A stretch of 64,000 nt of DNA from Setophaga petechia (GCA_024362935.1 JANCRA010000116.1:1-64000), one strand, 5' to 3'. Positions 21,666-32,553 are shown, counted from the stretch's first letter. The notes: a model not told the origin generated them from the letters alone. Numbers and translations: made by a program.

Positions 21666-23954
21666 CTTAAAATGCTGGAATACTGGGATAGGTGTTCCTG
21701 CTCCAGTTTCCCACATCCCTAAAAATGGATGGATGAGAGATGACCGTTATTGCATTAACTCCTCCTTCTCTTACTGGTGGAAAAGTGGGATCTGCTTCCC
21801 AATTTTTCCAGAAGCAATCCATTAATTACAAAGTCCATTCAAAACTGGGTTGGCTGCATTTTATGGGATCACCTCATTTCTTGGGATGCAGGGAAAAATT
21901 CCATGTTCCCCCCACAACCACAGAAGGGTTCCTTGGTTATCCAGCCATGGCACAGAATTGGAAGCATCCATCTTTTCCTGGTTATCTGATCTGAAGACTT
22001 CATTTCCTTTACTCCAGGAATCCAAAAAGAAACCCCCCAAAATTTTGTTTTAGATGGAATCAAAATATTGGGAACATGGATCACTTTTTGGGTTGATTTT
22101 TCCCTCCTCATTTTCAGTCTGCTCAACCTCAAGAATTCCAGGGTCACGTCCACATTTTGGACATCTCCCACATTTTGGGTCCAGTCACATGATTTATTTT
22201 GAGGATTTTGGGGATACAACGTTGTGATCCATGAATCCCAAGCAGAAACCTCAAAGTAATGGAAAAAGAGCAAATTCCAAGTGTGGAAGTCAGGGCAGGT
22301 TTCAGATCCATTTCCAAAGTATCCAAATTCCAGATACTGATAAAATCCTTGGGTATTGTCGATGCCATTATTGCTCTGGAAAAGAATATCCCATGACTCT
22401 GGAAAAGAATATCCCAGGATCATCAGCAAACTTGGGATCTGAACAATCAGGAGACAAAGGGAAAAGAGGGGAAGTGGATTAAATTCTTGGCATGAAGGGC
22501 ACCCAGAGAAGGATTGGGAATTGTTGCTGTGCAACAATTTTGAGCATCACAGGGATCCAGCAGGAGCACAACTCCATATTCCCACAGAATAATAGGTGAG
22601 GTCATTCCAGAGGTATTTTCAGAGGGAAAGCTGATCCCTTCCAGGGAACTTCAAATCCACCTCTGAAGGAGGTGACGTTACCTGGACACAATTCCGATGG
22701 CAAGGAAAAATGCCAGGAATGTGAAGTGATGAGGGTGGTTTCACAGAAACCTCTCAAGGATCTCCAGCTTCCTCCTCAGCCTCCATTAAAAAAAAGTAAA
22801 AAAGTACAGAAAGAAGGATTTTCCCAACCATGAAGTCACTGAAGGTCCTTGTTCAGGGTTTAAGGAATGTGGAATATTTACTGGGAGGGCAGGAATCATC
22901 CAAAAGTGGAAGGAGCCCATTAATTACAGGAGTAAATATAATTAATCCAGAGTTTCCACAAGCTGCTTTTGAAAAGCATTCCCTTCTCCCTAAAAAGTGG
23001 CTCCAGAAGGGAATTGTGGCACCTGGCAGGAAAACAACCAAGGAGACACTTCCAAAATCCAACTCCTCACTTGGAGTGGAGAAGAGAAATGCAGGGAAGA
23101 CTCTGAGATTGTCAGAATAATTCCCAGAGTTCTGAGTACTGAGAGATGCTTGGAAGGAGTAGGAAATGAAAGGGTAAAACAAGAGAAAGGGAGAGTTTTC
23201 CTCAAAAAGCAGCAGAAAATTCCTGGAGCTGGTGGATTCTACTAGAATTTCTCTTTCTGCTAATGTGGGGTTGTCCATATCCCAGTTGGGAATGATCCCC
23301 CTCGTTTAATCCATGTCTAAAGCTTTTAATTAATTAATAAAAACCCTCCAGGTCAAAACCAACTCGAGCCTGGATGTTGTGATGAGGAATTGTGATTCCT
23401 TCACCTCGGAGCTCCTTCCCAGCAGCTCTGCACAAGCAGTGCCAGGAAAAGATGGGAATGTGGGAAATCCTGATATTCCATGCTCACAGAATAATTTCAG
23501 AAGTCTGGAAAGGGTAGGGAAAAACTTGGGATGGGATGTGAGGGGATTCACGGCATCTTCAGTCAAACTTCCAAGTATTTCCAAAGAAAAGAGTGGATAT
23601 TGAGATTCCCACCGCTTTCCAGCAGTGAGCTGCTCAGAGTCACAGCCAGGATTGGGGCAGGATAAAATGGATTAAAAGTGAGGAAAATCTCTGGTTTTCC
23701 TGGGTAATTCCATGTCCCTGGGTGACAATGGCTGGACACGAGGATGGAGGCTCTGCCAGGGGCAGGTTGGGCCCAGCCTGTGCCTGTGGATTCCATGGAA
23801 AAGTTCAGCTGATGGTTGTTCCCTCCTGGAGAAAGGGCAAGGCAGGACCAGCAAACCCTGTCCCAGGTCCCACCTGAGGACACTGTGGAACAGCCTGGAG
23901 CAGCAATCCAATGTTTTCCAACTTCATGCTGAAGTTTGGGAGATGATTCCCTCA
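21666..23954. other. Unassigned, single-copy-like
   Basis: About 2.3 kb without recognisable CR1 or long tandem repeat. A two-copy ~22-bp repeat (GGAAAAGAATATCCCA) sits at about 22378-22416. Frames of up to 222 codons on the minus strand show no recognisable domain. A 2-kb run without known repeats is unusual for this window and may be older unique sequence. Confidence 0.45.
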
Positions 23955-25690
23955 TGCAAAGCTCCTTGGCCTCTGCAGAATTCCACGATTTTTGCTCCTT
24001 CCTAATCCAGGAACAACAGCCTAAAAAGGCCTCACACCCGTAAGGGCACATGGGGCTGGTGTGATTCAAATCAGAAGATTTTAGCTGGATTTTGAGGGAA
24101 AACAGAATTTTAAGCTTCACGAGAATACAGCAGGGATCATTGCCAGGATAACATCAATGCCAGGATAACAGATCCAGGCTGCTTGGCCTCTACAGAATTC
24201 CAAGAATTTTCCTCCTTCCTAATCCAGGAATTGCAGCCTAAAAGGCCTCACACCCCTAAATCCACATGGGGATGGGAATCATCCAGGAGGGATAAAATTT
24301 TAGCAGGATTTTGAGGAAAGGCCCTGCAAGGATCCAGCAGGGATGGATCAGCATGGAACCAGGATGACAGATTCAGGATCCTTGGCCTCTACAGAATTCC
24401 AAGACTTTTCCTCCTTCCTAATCCAGGAATTGCAGCCTAAAAAGGCCTCACAGCCCTAAATCCACAAGGGGTCGGGTGGGATCATCCAGGAGGGATAAGA
24501 TTTTAGTTGGATTTTGAGGGAAAACAGGATTTTGGGCCTCACAGGAACCCAGCAGGGATTGATCAACACCAGGATAACAGATCCCAGGCTCCTTGGCCTC
24601 TGCAGAATTCCAAGACTTTTCCTCCTTCCTAATCCAGGAACTGCAGCCTAAAATGCCAGGTGGGATTGCCAAAGAGAAGTAAAATTTTCGCTGGATTTTG
24701 AGGAAAGGCCTGCAAGGATCCAGCAGGGATGGATCAGCGTGGAACCAGGATAACAGATCCCAGGCTCCTTGGCCTCTGCAGAATGCCAAGATTTTTCCTC
24801 CTTCCTAATCCAGGAACTGCAGCCTAAAAGGCCAGGTGGATCGCCCAGGAGAAATAAAATTTTCTCTGGATTTTGAGAGAAAGCCCTGCAAGGATCCAGC
24901 AGGGATGGATCAGCATGGAACCAGGATAACAGATCCCAGGCTCCTTGGCCTCTGCAGAATTCCAAGACTTTTCCTCCTTCCTAATCCAGGAACTGCAGCC
25001 TAAAAAGGCCTCACTCCCCTAAATCCACATGGGGATGGAGTGGCTCGCCCTGAAGATTTTAGCTGGATTTTGAGGGAAAATGCTACAAGGATCCAGCAGG
25101 GATGGATCAGCATGGAACCAGGGTAACAGATCCCAGGCTCCTTGGCCTGTGCATAATTCCAAGATTTTTCCTCCTTCCTAATCCAGGAACTGCAGCCTAA
25201 AATGCCAGGTGGGATTGCCAAAGAGAAGTAATATTTTCGCTGGATTTTGAGGGAAAGGCCTACAAGGATCCAGAAGGGATGGATCAGCATGGAACCAGGA
25301 TAACAGATCCCAGGCTCCTTGGCCTCTGCAGAATTCCAAGACTTTTCCTCCTTCCTAATCCAGGAACTGCAGCCTAAAAAGGCCTCACTCCCCTAAATCC
25401 ACATGGGGATGGAGTGGCTCGCCCTGAAGATTTTAGCTGGATTTTGAGGGAAAATGCTACAAGGATCCAGCAGGGATGGATCAGCATGGAACTAGGATAA
25501 CAGATCCCAGGCTCCTTGGCCTCTGCAGAATTCCAAGACTTTTCCTCCTTCCTAATCCAGGAACTGCAGCCTAAAAGGCCAGGTGGGATTGCCCAGGAGA
25601 AGTAAAAAAAAAATTTTCGCTGGATTTTGAGGAAAGGCCTACAAGGATCCAGCAGGGATGGATCAGCATGGAACCAGGATGACAGACCCC
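23955..25690. repeat. 176/197-bp tandem array with higher-order pattern, nine copies
   Basis: CCTTGGCCTCTGCAGAATTC-type starts occur at about 23964, 24182, 24380, 24591, 24767, 24943, 25140, 25317 and 25514. Spacings are 218, 198, 211, 176, 176, 197, 177 and 197 bp. The long units contain an extra block with CTCACTCCCCTAAATCC and CACATGGGGATGGAG. All units share CCTCCTTCCTAATCCAGGAA, CTGCAGCCTAAAA and CAAGGATCCAGCAGGGATGG. The last copies alternate long and short. Minus-strand frames are repeat translations. Confidence 0.95.
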
Positions 25691-26324
25691 AGCTCTGCTC
25701 CTCAATCCCAGCCCCCAGAGGGAAGAGGCAGCTCATGTGTCCCTCCAGGACAGACACAGCCCCGGGCTGTGACTTTTGGAGCTGTGGGGCTGCGCCCTGG
25801 CAAGGAGGAACCTCCGGCTCGCTCCAACCATGACAAGAGGAAAAATATCCGGCTTTTCCAAGGGATGAAAGGCTCAAGGGATTAAGGCCCAGCCTCCTGC
25901 TGCCTTTCAGAGCTGCTGAACCGTGCAGGCATCGCCGTCAGCTGTGTTGGTTTAGTCGGGAGGCACAACAAAGCAGCCCGGCTTTCCTGGTGCCCTCACC
26001 TCTAGGAAGGATTCCCAGATTCCCGAAAATCCCGCTCCCACCTGGAGCCACGAACAAAAGAGGAAAAACCCTTCAACTTTTGACCCTGCCCAGGGCTCGT
26101 GGCGTCGGGAATGAGTCAGGAGGCAGCTCCCGAGCCCTTCCCTGCGCCGCACGTGCCTCTGGGCCTTGTCACCTCCTGCCACTGTTTGTCCTGGCCCCGC
26201 AGGAGGGGCCGCTGGGTTCCTGGGAAGTTTTGCCTGTGGATTTGCCGGAAATAAATTCAAGCCCTCAGGTCCAAAAGCCAAGCCATATCTGTGGTCTTGA
26301 AGATGAGGGCAAATTTGATAAATC
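25691..26324. other. Unassigned, locally CpG-rich
   Basis: No gene recognised. About 26095-26230 is GC- and CpG-richer than its surroundings and contains TGAGTCA at 26112-26118. Ordinary single-copy-like sequence. Confidence 0.4.
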
Positions 26325-26472
26325 CAGATTTGCTGTGGCTGCCCCAGGGTCCCTGGAAGTGTCCAAGGCCGGGTTGGACATTGGGCTTGGATCCACCTGG
26401 GGCAGTGGGAGATGTCCCTGCCCATGGATGGGGTGGGAGTGGGTGATCAAACCAAAACCATTCCAGGATTCT
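26325..26472 (+). mobile_element. CR1 3' end, first member of a composite pair
   Basis: AGATTTGCTGTGGCTGCCCC, GTCCCTGGAAGTGTCCAAGG, CCGGGTTGGACATTGGGC and GTGGGAGATGTCCCTGCCC, then AAAACCATTCCAGGATTCT, form a forward CR1 3' end. It is followed at once by another forward CR1 that begins at GGAGCCCCTCTGCTCTGG. The same junction occurs, in the opposite orientation, near 37245 and 51899. Confidence 0.92.
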
Positions 26473-26835
26473 GGAGCCCCTCTGCTCTGGGAGAGCTGGG
26501 AATGTTCCCCTGGAGAAGGGAAAATTCCAGGGAAACCTCAGAGTCCCTGCAGGGGCTCCAAGAGAGCTGGAGAGAGACAAGGGACAGAGGGACAGCACCC
26601 AGGGAATGGCTCCCACTGGGAAAGGGGAGATTGGGCTGGGATCTGGGCAAGGAATTCCTGCCTGGGCTGGAATTCCCAGATTTGCTGTGGCTGCCCCTGG
26701 ATCCCTGGCAGTGCCTAAGGCCAGGTTGGACACTGGGGCTTGGATCCACCTGGGATAGTGGGAGGCTTTTAGTGGAAGGGGTTGGAACACAATGAGATTT
26801 AAGGTTCTTTCCAAACCATTCCATGATTTCATGTT
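26473..26835 (+). mobile_element. CR1 3' end, second member of a composite pair
   Basis: Begins GGAGCCCCTCTGCTCTGGGA and runs through GAATGTTCCCCTGGAGAAGG, GACAGAGGGACAGCACCCAG, AAAGGGGAGATTGGGCTGGG, GCTGGAATTCCCAGATTTGC and GATCCCTGGCAGTGCCTAAG to the terminus CAAACCATTCCATGATTTC. It is among the longest CR1 pieces in the window (~360 bp) and is still far from full length. No ORF2 coding sequence is left. Confidence 0.95.
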
Positions 26836-28734
26836 CCCAGCTTTTCCAAGCCTCCCAGGAAATCTCCAAGGAGCTCAACTGCCTTTATCCCAACAACAAT
26901 AGTTTTATGAGGTGGTGATGAGGCCATGGTTATGTTGAATTTTGGGTCACCCAACATCCAAGAGGGGCAGAAGAAACCCCTCTCCGACATTGACCAAGGT
27001 CAGGGTTCACGGGAAGAGCCCCAAACTTTTCCTAAATGGATTCTGAAGGCTGCAAAGCTGCGGCTTATCCCAAAATCTCCCTGAAGCTGGTTTTGCTTCA
27101 GCTGCACATTTGGTGTTTGGTGGTGTCTGGTCCCGGGACGTTGCCAAAGCTGCCTTTGAAGTGGGGCTTAGACAAGAAGCCCTGAGTCACCTCCCGAGGG
27201 ACCTCCGGGCGAGTGACATCTGCCAGCCTTAATCCTGACCTCGGGAACAATGGGTGACTCACAAAGCTGAACTTTACCTCACTCCCAGATTAGCCCTGGC
27301 CACCTCCTTGGAGATCCCAAACATCAGGGAGTTCCTGCCCGGGATGATTCAGAGCGAAGATTAGCGCGGGAGAAAGCCCCAAGCCAAGCGGAATTATTGG
27401 CCAAGCTGAGTTCAGCAGGAAATGTTTTGCCTGGGCCGTGACTCCAGGATCCCATTATCCCACCATTATCCAGCCCTTGGAAGCTTTTCATCAACGTGGA
27501 AAGGGCAGGAAGGACAAACAGGGCGGTGAGTGGAGCTCACATGAGATAAGAGGTGTTGGGAGCCCTCTCTGTGAATCACACAGGGAAGCTGCGCCCTGAT
27601 GACCTCTAAGCCAAGCTCTGCTAATCTGAGCCTAAGAACCAGCTCCATCCTGGAGCAGGCCCCTCCTGATTCAGCAGCAGGAGCTCCACAGCAAACGCCT
27701 TGTTTTAATCAATATTTTCCAGAGAAACACTAAAGAAAAAGGACTTCCAGGACTATTTCAATCTTCTCTGACAAGGAATGAAAGGGAGCAGGAATCCAAA
27801 TTTCCAAGTGTTTTCCTTTGTGTTTTTTGCCTTACAGCAAAACCTCCAACTTTCTCAAAGGCAAATTAACAATAATTTACTCAGCTTTTTAATTCTTGAA
27901 GTGGAGAAAAAAACCCCTCACACAGCACAAAAATCTCCATCCTTACCTTCATCAGCTGCTGCCATCACCCCATCCCTGACTCAGCTCTCCTGGATTTTAA
28001 AAAAACACCCCACACCGCTGCAAATAAATTTATTCTTTCTTAATAAATCCTTATAAAAACAAGGCTGCTCATCCCCCACGCTAATTAATTGCACCCGAGG
28101 TCTGCCCTAATTAGCTGTTGCTAATGAGACAGTCTCACCTGTGCTGGGCTGGGGCTTTACCTGCAAGGAAGGGACACCTGGAAGCCAAAAGCTCAGCGAA
28201 ATCCAGCTCGGACCTGCTCGTCCTGTTCCACATCTCCTGATCCAGAGGGATTTGCTTTGTGTAATTCAGTTTGTGGGGAGGAGAACTTGTTATTCCCTCG
28301 ATAATTCCTTGGGATAGCAGGGCTGGAAAATTGTCACCAGGAAATGGCAGCAGATGCAACTTGGTGGCAGTGGGAAAAGTATCCTCTTCTTTTTAAGGAA
28401 TCACTCCTTGGCCACTCTCTTCTTCCCTTCTTCCCCTGCATCCAGGCTCCTTAAAATTCCAGTTTTTCCAGAAAAACAGCTGAGCTGGCTACACTCACCC
28501 TATTCCAAGGATTTGGAAGTGCCTCAAGCTCCAAGTTGCTCCAGCCAGGTGAATTTTTTTGTTGCAGTGAGGTCATTCCCAAATCCCTGCACTGCAAAGG
28601 TGATTCCTGCTGCCTCCTCCTTTTCTTGTCAACCTAAAAAAGAATCCACAAAATCAGCACAAATCATCAATGTGAGCAAAAATGCAACTGGAATGTTCTC
28701 CACAAAAAATCCCTGGAGGTCCCCAGGTACCAGG
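26836..28734. other. Longest CR1-free, array-free stretch on the left half
   Basis: I see no CR1, tandem array or exon in about 1.9 kb. Motif-level observations: a DR1-like AGGTCA-G-GGTTCA at 26997-27009; TGAGTCA/TGACTCA sites at 27183, 27255 and 27977; and AT-rich TAATTA-type sites with GCTAATTAATTGC and CCTAATTAGC around 28079-28125. It is a plausible conserved non-coding segment, which cannot be tested without an alignment. Confidence 0.45.
26997..27009 (+). promoter_or_regulatory. DR1-like nuclear-receptor half-site pair
   Basis: AGGTCA, one spacer base and GGTTCA form a direct repeat with 1-bp spacing, the arrangement bound by RXR-type heterodimers and HNF4. It overlaps a TGACC/GGTCA inverted pair just upstream. 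Matches of this length occur by chance, so this is a candidate only. Confidence 0.25.
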
Positions 28735-28915
28735 ATCCACAAGGGTTGGAAATTTATGGAGATCAAGGAATTATTCAGGTTGGAAATGCCCTCCAGGGCC
28801 AGTGAATCCAAGATGTGACCAATGCCCACCTTGTCCCCAGCCCAGAGCACTGAGTGCCACATCCAGGAATTCCTTGGACATGGATGGATCCATCCATCAC
28901 CTTTGGATGCTGACT
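28735..28915 (-). mobile_element. CR1-type 3' end fragment
   Basis: GGAAATTTATGGAGATCAAG is followed by TTCAGGTTGGAAATGCCCTC, CAGGGCCAGTGAATCCAAG, GCACTGAGTGCCACATCCAG and GAATTCCTTGGACATGG. This is the minus-strand 3' end of the same subfamily as 12595-13119 and 60246-60965, but without the minisatellite portion. Confidence 0.8.
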
Positions 28916-29029
28916 CCAGCCTAGATCCTCCTTTTTGCTGTACTGATCCCTGCTCCCAGCACTCCATGTGTCATCCAAAATCCCTGAGGGTCCAGCCTCT
29001 TCTCCCAGGAACAAGTGACAGCACGAGAG

Positions 29030-29262
29030 GAAGTGGCCCCAAGTTGTGCCCAGGGAGGTTCAGGTTGGATATTGGGAATTATTTTGGGGTTTTTTTTCCA
29101 CAGAAAGGGTTTTCCAACAGTGGAACAACCCCAGGGAAGTGATGGACTCACCATATGTGGAAGTGTTCAAAACATGTGGGAACGTGGCACTTGAGGATGT
29201 GGGTTAATGGTGGCCACCTCCTCAGAGGTCTTCTCCAAGCTTAAAAATTCCATGATTCTGTA
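29030..29262 (+). mobile_element. CR1-type 3' end fragment
   Basis: AAGTTGTGCCCAGGGAGGTT, CAGGTTGGATATTGGGAATT, CACAGAAAGGGTTTTCCAAC, CCCAGGGAAGTGATGGACTC, GTGGCACTTGAGGATGTGGG, TCAGAGGTCTTCTCCAAGC and AAAATTCCATGATTCTG give a clear forward CR1 3' end of an older subfamily. A T-run (about 29090-29098) has expanded inside it. Confidence 0.92.
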
Positions 29263-29310
29263 TTTGGATTAGAGAGACACAGACAGAGATAATCAGTGGC
29301 CTGAAGCACA

Positions 29311-29585
29311 TGGAATCATGGAATGGTTTGGGTGGGAAGAGACCTTAAATCCCATCCCATTCACCCCTGCCATGGGCAGGGACACCTCCCACTGTCCCAG
29401 GTGGATCCAACCTGGCCTTGGGCACTGCCAGGGATCCAGGGGCAGCCACAGCAAATCTGGGAATTCCAGCCCAGCCCCTGCCCACCCTCCCAGCCAGGAA
29501 TTCCTTGCCAAGATCCCACCCAAACCTCCCATTTCTCAGTTTGGAGCCATTCCCACTTGTCTCCACACAACCCCTCCAGCCTAAG
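29311..29585 (-). mobile_element. CR1 3' end, 14-bp-deletion subfamily
   Basis: GGAATCATGGAATGGTTTGG, GCAGGGACACCTCCCACTGT, CCCAGGTGGATCCAACCTGG, CCTTGGGCACTGCCAGGG, CCAGGAATTCCTTGCCAAGA and TTTGGAGCCATTCCCACTTG run in order on the minus strand. GATCCAACCTGG lacks the AAGCCCCAGTGTCC segment present in other copies. It is separated by only ~50 bp from the CR1 end at 29030-29262, with opposite orientation. Confidence 0.95.
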
Positions 29586-30779
29586 ACTCCCACCCAGAGC
29601 CTTCAACCCACAGCTTGGTGTCACCCAAATGATGAGGAGCAGGGACACGAAACCCTTGGGAATCACTGACCCTTGGCTCCAGGTGAGTTCATTCCCCCTC
29701 AGGAGGCTCCAACACCTCACACAAGCCCTATGGATCCATGGAATGCAGCCTTTCCTCAGCCAATCAGTGCCAAAATCCCATTTTCTCCCTGCCTGTGACT
29801 CCGTAGCCCCATCCCCAGCTCCAGCCCCCATGGAACCACATCAGGACAACCAGTGGCCACCCCCTGTCCCCTCCTCCCTTCCCGGGAGCTCTGGATTCTA
29901 TTCCCGGCTTCCCCGGGGAGCAAACAGTCGTGGCCATTGGATTTGTTTTAGGGTTTGCTGGAATTTCCTGGGGTTGGAGCGAGGTTAACCACAGCCAGCT
30001 CTTGTGGCTGTGTCCTCAGTGTTCCCCATTGTTCCCTGCTAAGGTGGCTGGGCCTGGTTTTCTTGGAAGGCCGGGATGTTGTTTGGCATTCCTGGCTCGG
30101 AGCTCCACGGTGACGGAGAGGAGGAAGAAGAAGGAGCAGCTCTTCCTTTTTTAGGCCTGTGGCTTGGAGAGAGGGCCCGGTGTCACCGAGGGGTCACCCC
30201 GAGCTTGCTGAGATGGGATTTGGGACAGCAGGAGGCAGGAACCAGCTCCCTGCTTCCACAGGATTCCCCGGAGAGGCTCGGCTAAAAATGTCCGGAATCT
30301 CCCACTTCTGCCTCCTTCCCTTGGGGTGTCCCAAAAGGCTTTTCTCCCGAGAAAAGGAGGAGAGGGCCGTTCCATAAAAAGCTTTTCCCTGCTGGGACGG
30401 GATCAGCCTCATTCGTGCTGTGTCCCGACCTTTTGCTACTGGAAAGCGGAATTTCCTCGGCTCTGCCAAGAGCCCGTCCCCGTCCTGGCTGCCGGCGGTG
30501 CTCCCTGGTGGGAGGACACGCTCCCTCTGCAGCCACAGGGACACAAATCCTGCCCAGCTCGGCTCCAGCCGTGCCTCAGAGTGGAAACTGAGCTCATCCT
30601 CATGGATGCGCCCTGGAGCCAAGGGCTGGGCTGGGATCCGTGCCTGGAGGGAAGGGAAGGAGCCGAGCACGGCTCCGGTGACTCCACCAGGTTATTCCAA
30701 GGAGTCAACAATGGGAAATGTGTGATCCAGGGCTTGGGACACAGGACAGGGGATGAGGGAATCTGGCTGCTGGGTTAAA
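29586..30779. other. Unassigned, moderately CpG-containing
   Basis: No CR1 or array. About 30060-30680 has raised GC content and several overlapping 70-160-codon frames on both strands, including a short acidic run (GEEEEEEG-like, near 30110). I recognise no domain and see no supported splice structure, so I do not call a gene. Confidence 0.4.
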
Positions 30780-30975
30780 TCATGGAATCATGGGATGGTT
30801 TGTTGGGAAGGGACTGTAAATCCCATCCCATCCCATCCCATCCCATCCCATCCCATGCTATGCCATCCCATGCTATGCCATCCCATCCCATCCCATGCTA
30901 TGCCATCCCATCCCATCCCATCCCATCATCCCAGGTTGTTTCAAGCCCCATCCAGCCAGGCCTTGGACACCTCTC
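30780..30975 (-). mobile_element. CR1 3' end with internal microsatellite
   Basis: AATCATGGAATCATGGGATG, GTTTGTTGGGAAGGGACTG and TAAATCCCATCCC lead into a CCCAT-type microsatellite. The element then resumes with CATCATCCCAGGTTGTTTCA, AGCCCCATCCAGCCAGGCC and TTGGACACCTCTCACTCC. The microsatellite occupies the place of the CCCATTCCACCCC segment of other copies. Confidence 0.9.
30822..30927. repeat. CCCAT microsatellite with GCTATG variants
   Basis: About 20 tandem 5-bp CCCAT units, interrupted four times by TGCTATG(C)-type variants. Entirely contained within a CR1 3' end. Confidence 0.95.
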
Positions 30976-31437
30976 ACTCCCTGCTTTGGGATCCACCATC
31001 TCACAGAGGTTTCATCCCTCCTTTCCACCCTTTTCCCAGAAATGTCTGCCCGAAATGGAAACCTTGGATGGAGTTACTCACCCACAGCTCACGGGTTGGA
31101 GAGGGACAGACCCTGAAGGAACAAGGTCACCTCAGCCCAAGGTTGCTGCCTGGCATGGTTCAGAGGGGATGACACACACTCATCCTTCCTGTGGCCTTCC
31201 CAACTCTTTGATGGGTCCCTCCCAGCTGGAGATATCTGATAATTCCATTAATTAATTCCCAAATTAATTGGGAGAGCCTAAAGCTGACAATTTACAGATG
31301 AAACCATTCCACAGGGGCTGTCAGCAGAGCCCTTGAGTGGCAGGAGCCACCTGAGTAACTCATATTTGACTTTCCAGTGGTGGAATTCCATGGGAATGGT
31401 GGAATTTCACTGAAAAATTGGCTAGAAAGGAATCTCA
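30976..31437. other. Unassigned sequence
   Basis: No repeat or gene recognised. AT-rich TTAATTAATTCCCAAATTAA strings lie at about 31245-31270. Confidence 0.4.
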
Positions 31438-31628
31438 TGGAATCAGAAAATTTTGGAAAATAATTTAAAATTCATCCAGTACCACACCATCCATGGGCAG
31501 AGACATCTTTCCCTATCCCAGGGTGCTCCAAGCTCCAGTGTCCAACCTGGTCCTGGACAATTCCAGGGATCCAGGAGCAGCCACAGAAAATCTGGGAATT
31601 CCATCCCAGCCCCTCCTCACCCTCTGAG
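31438..31628 (-). mobile_element. CR1 3' end fragment, diverged
   Basis: ATGGAATCAGAAAATTTTGG, CCATCCATGGGCAGAGACAT, CCCTATCCCAGGGTGCTCCA, AGCTCCAGTGTCCAACCTGG, TCCAGGGATCCAGGAGCAGC and CACAGAAAATCTGGGAATTC are in CR1 order on the minus strand. It is more diverged than the young copies and stops after CCCCTCCTCACCCTC. Confidence 0.9.
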
Positions 31629-31976
31629 ATGTGTTCTAATCTGTTCTAATCTGATTTTAATTATTTTAATTGGATCTGACTTTCATTTTAATTTTATCCA
31701 CCTCCCCTTCCCCAAAATCCACCATCACGAGATTTCCACGTTCCTGGCTGATGTGACAAGAGGCCTCTGCAGCAACCAGGCCCAGTCAAATTTTAGGAGT
31801 ATTTGGATATCGGAAATATTCCCACATATTGGGAATATTTGGATATTTGGAATAAATTTTGTGGAATATTTGGATGCCAGGCCCAGGAATTTCTGGCTCT
31901 GTTGCCAGCAGGATCTGCAGGACTGTAGAAGAGGGAGCGTCACAATCCTGAGGCCTGGCCAGTGGAAAGAGGGACA
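31629..31976. other. Unassigned sequence
   Basis: A short TGTTCTAATC / TGATTTTAATTATTTTAATT stretch and two GGGAATATTTGGATATT-like repeats near 31815-31870. No gene recognised. Confidence 0.4.
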
Positions 31977-32553
31977 CTTCAAACAGCCAAAATCCCCCCA
32001 CCAAAATCCCAAAAACCCCAAAACCAGCCAGGAATGAGAAGACTGTCCCTCTCAGAGCACACCACCAACCAAACCTCCTTCAAAAACCTTTTCCCTTTCT
32101 CCTGCCGGGCCCAGCACTGCGTCCCACTCCTGGGAAGGGCCAGGGAAGATTTCTGTGGCTTAGTCAGAGTTCAAACAGCCAAAATCCCCCCACCAAAATC
32201 CCAAAAACCCCAAAACCAGCCAGGAATGAGAAGACTGTCCCTGTCAGAGCACACCACCAACTAAACCTCCCTCAAAAGCCTTTTCCCTTTCTCCTGCTGG
32301 GCCTAGCACTGCGTCCCACTCCTGGGAAGGGGCAGGGGAGATTTCTGTGGCTTAGTCAGAGTTCAAACAGCCAAAATCCCCCACCAAAATCCCAAAAACC
32401 CCAAAACCAGCCAGGAATGAGAAGACTGTCCCTGTCAGAGCACACCACCAACCAAACCTCCTTCAAAAACCTTTTCCCTTTCTCTTGCCGGGCCCAGCAC
32501 TGCTGTGTCCCACTCCTGGGAAGGGGCAGGGAAGATTTCTGTGGCTTACTCAG
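31977..32553. repeat. 192-bp tandem array, three copies
   Basis: TTCAAACAGCCAAAATCCCC begins at about 31978, 32170 and 32362, an exact 192-bp period. Units include CCCAAAAACCCCAAAACC, AATGAGAAGACTGTCCCTC, AGAGCACACCACCAAC, TTTTCCCTTTCTC and GATTTCTGTGGCTTA. Because 192 is a multiple of three, the same 64-codon frame recurs in successive units. I see no start, domain or splice evidence that would make it a gene. Confidence 0.96.

Noticed and set aside
30060..30680. GC-richer frames with an acidic run as a possible exon
   Set aside because: Several competing frames on both strands, no domain and no convincing splice sites.
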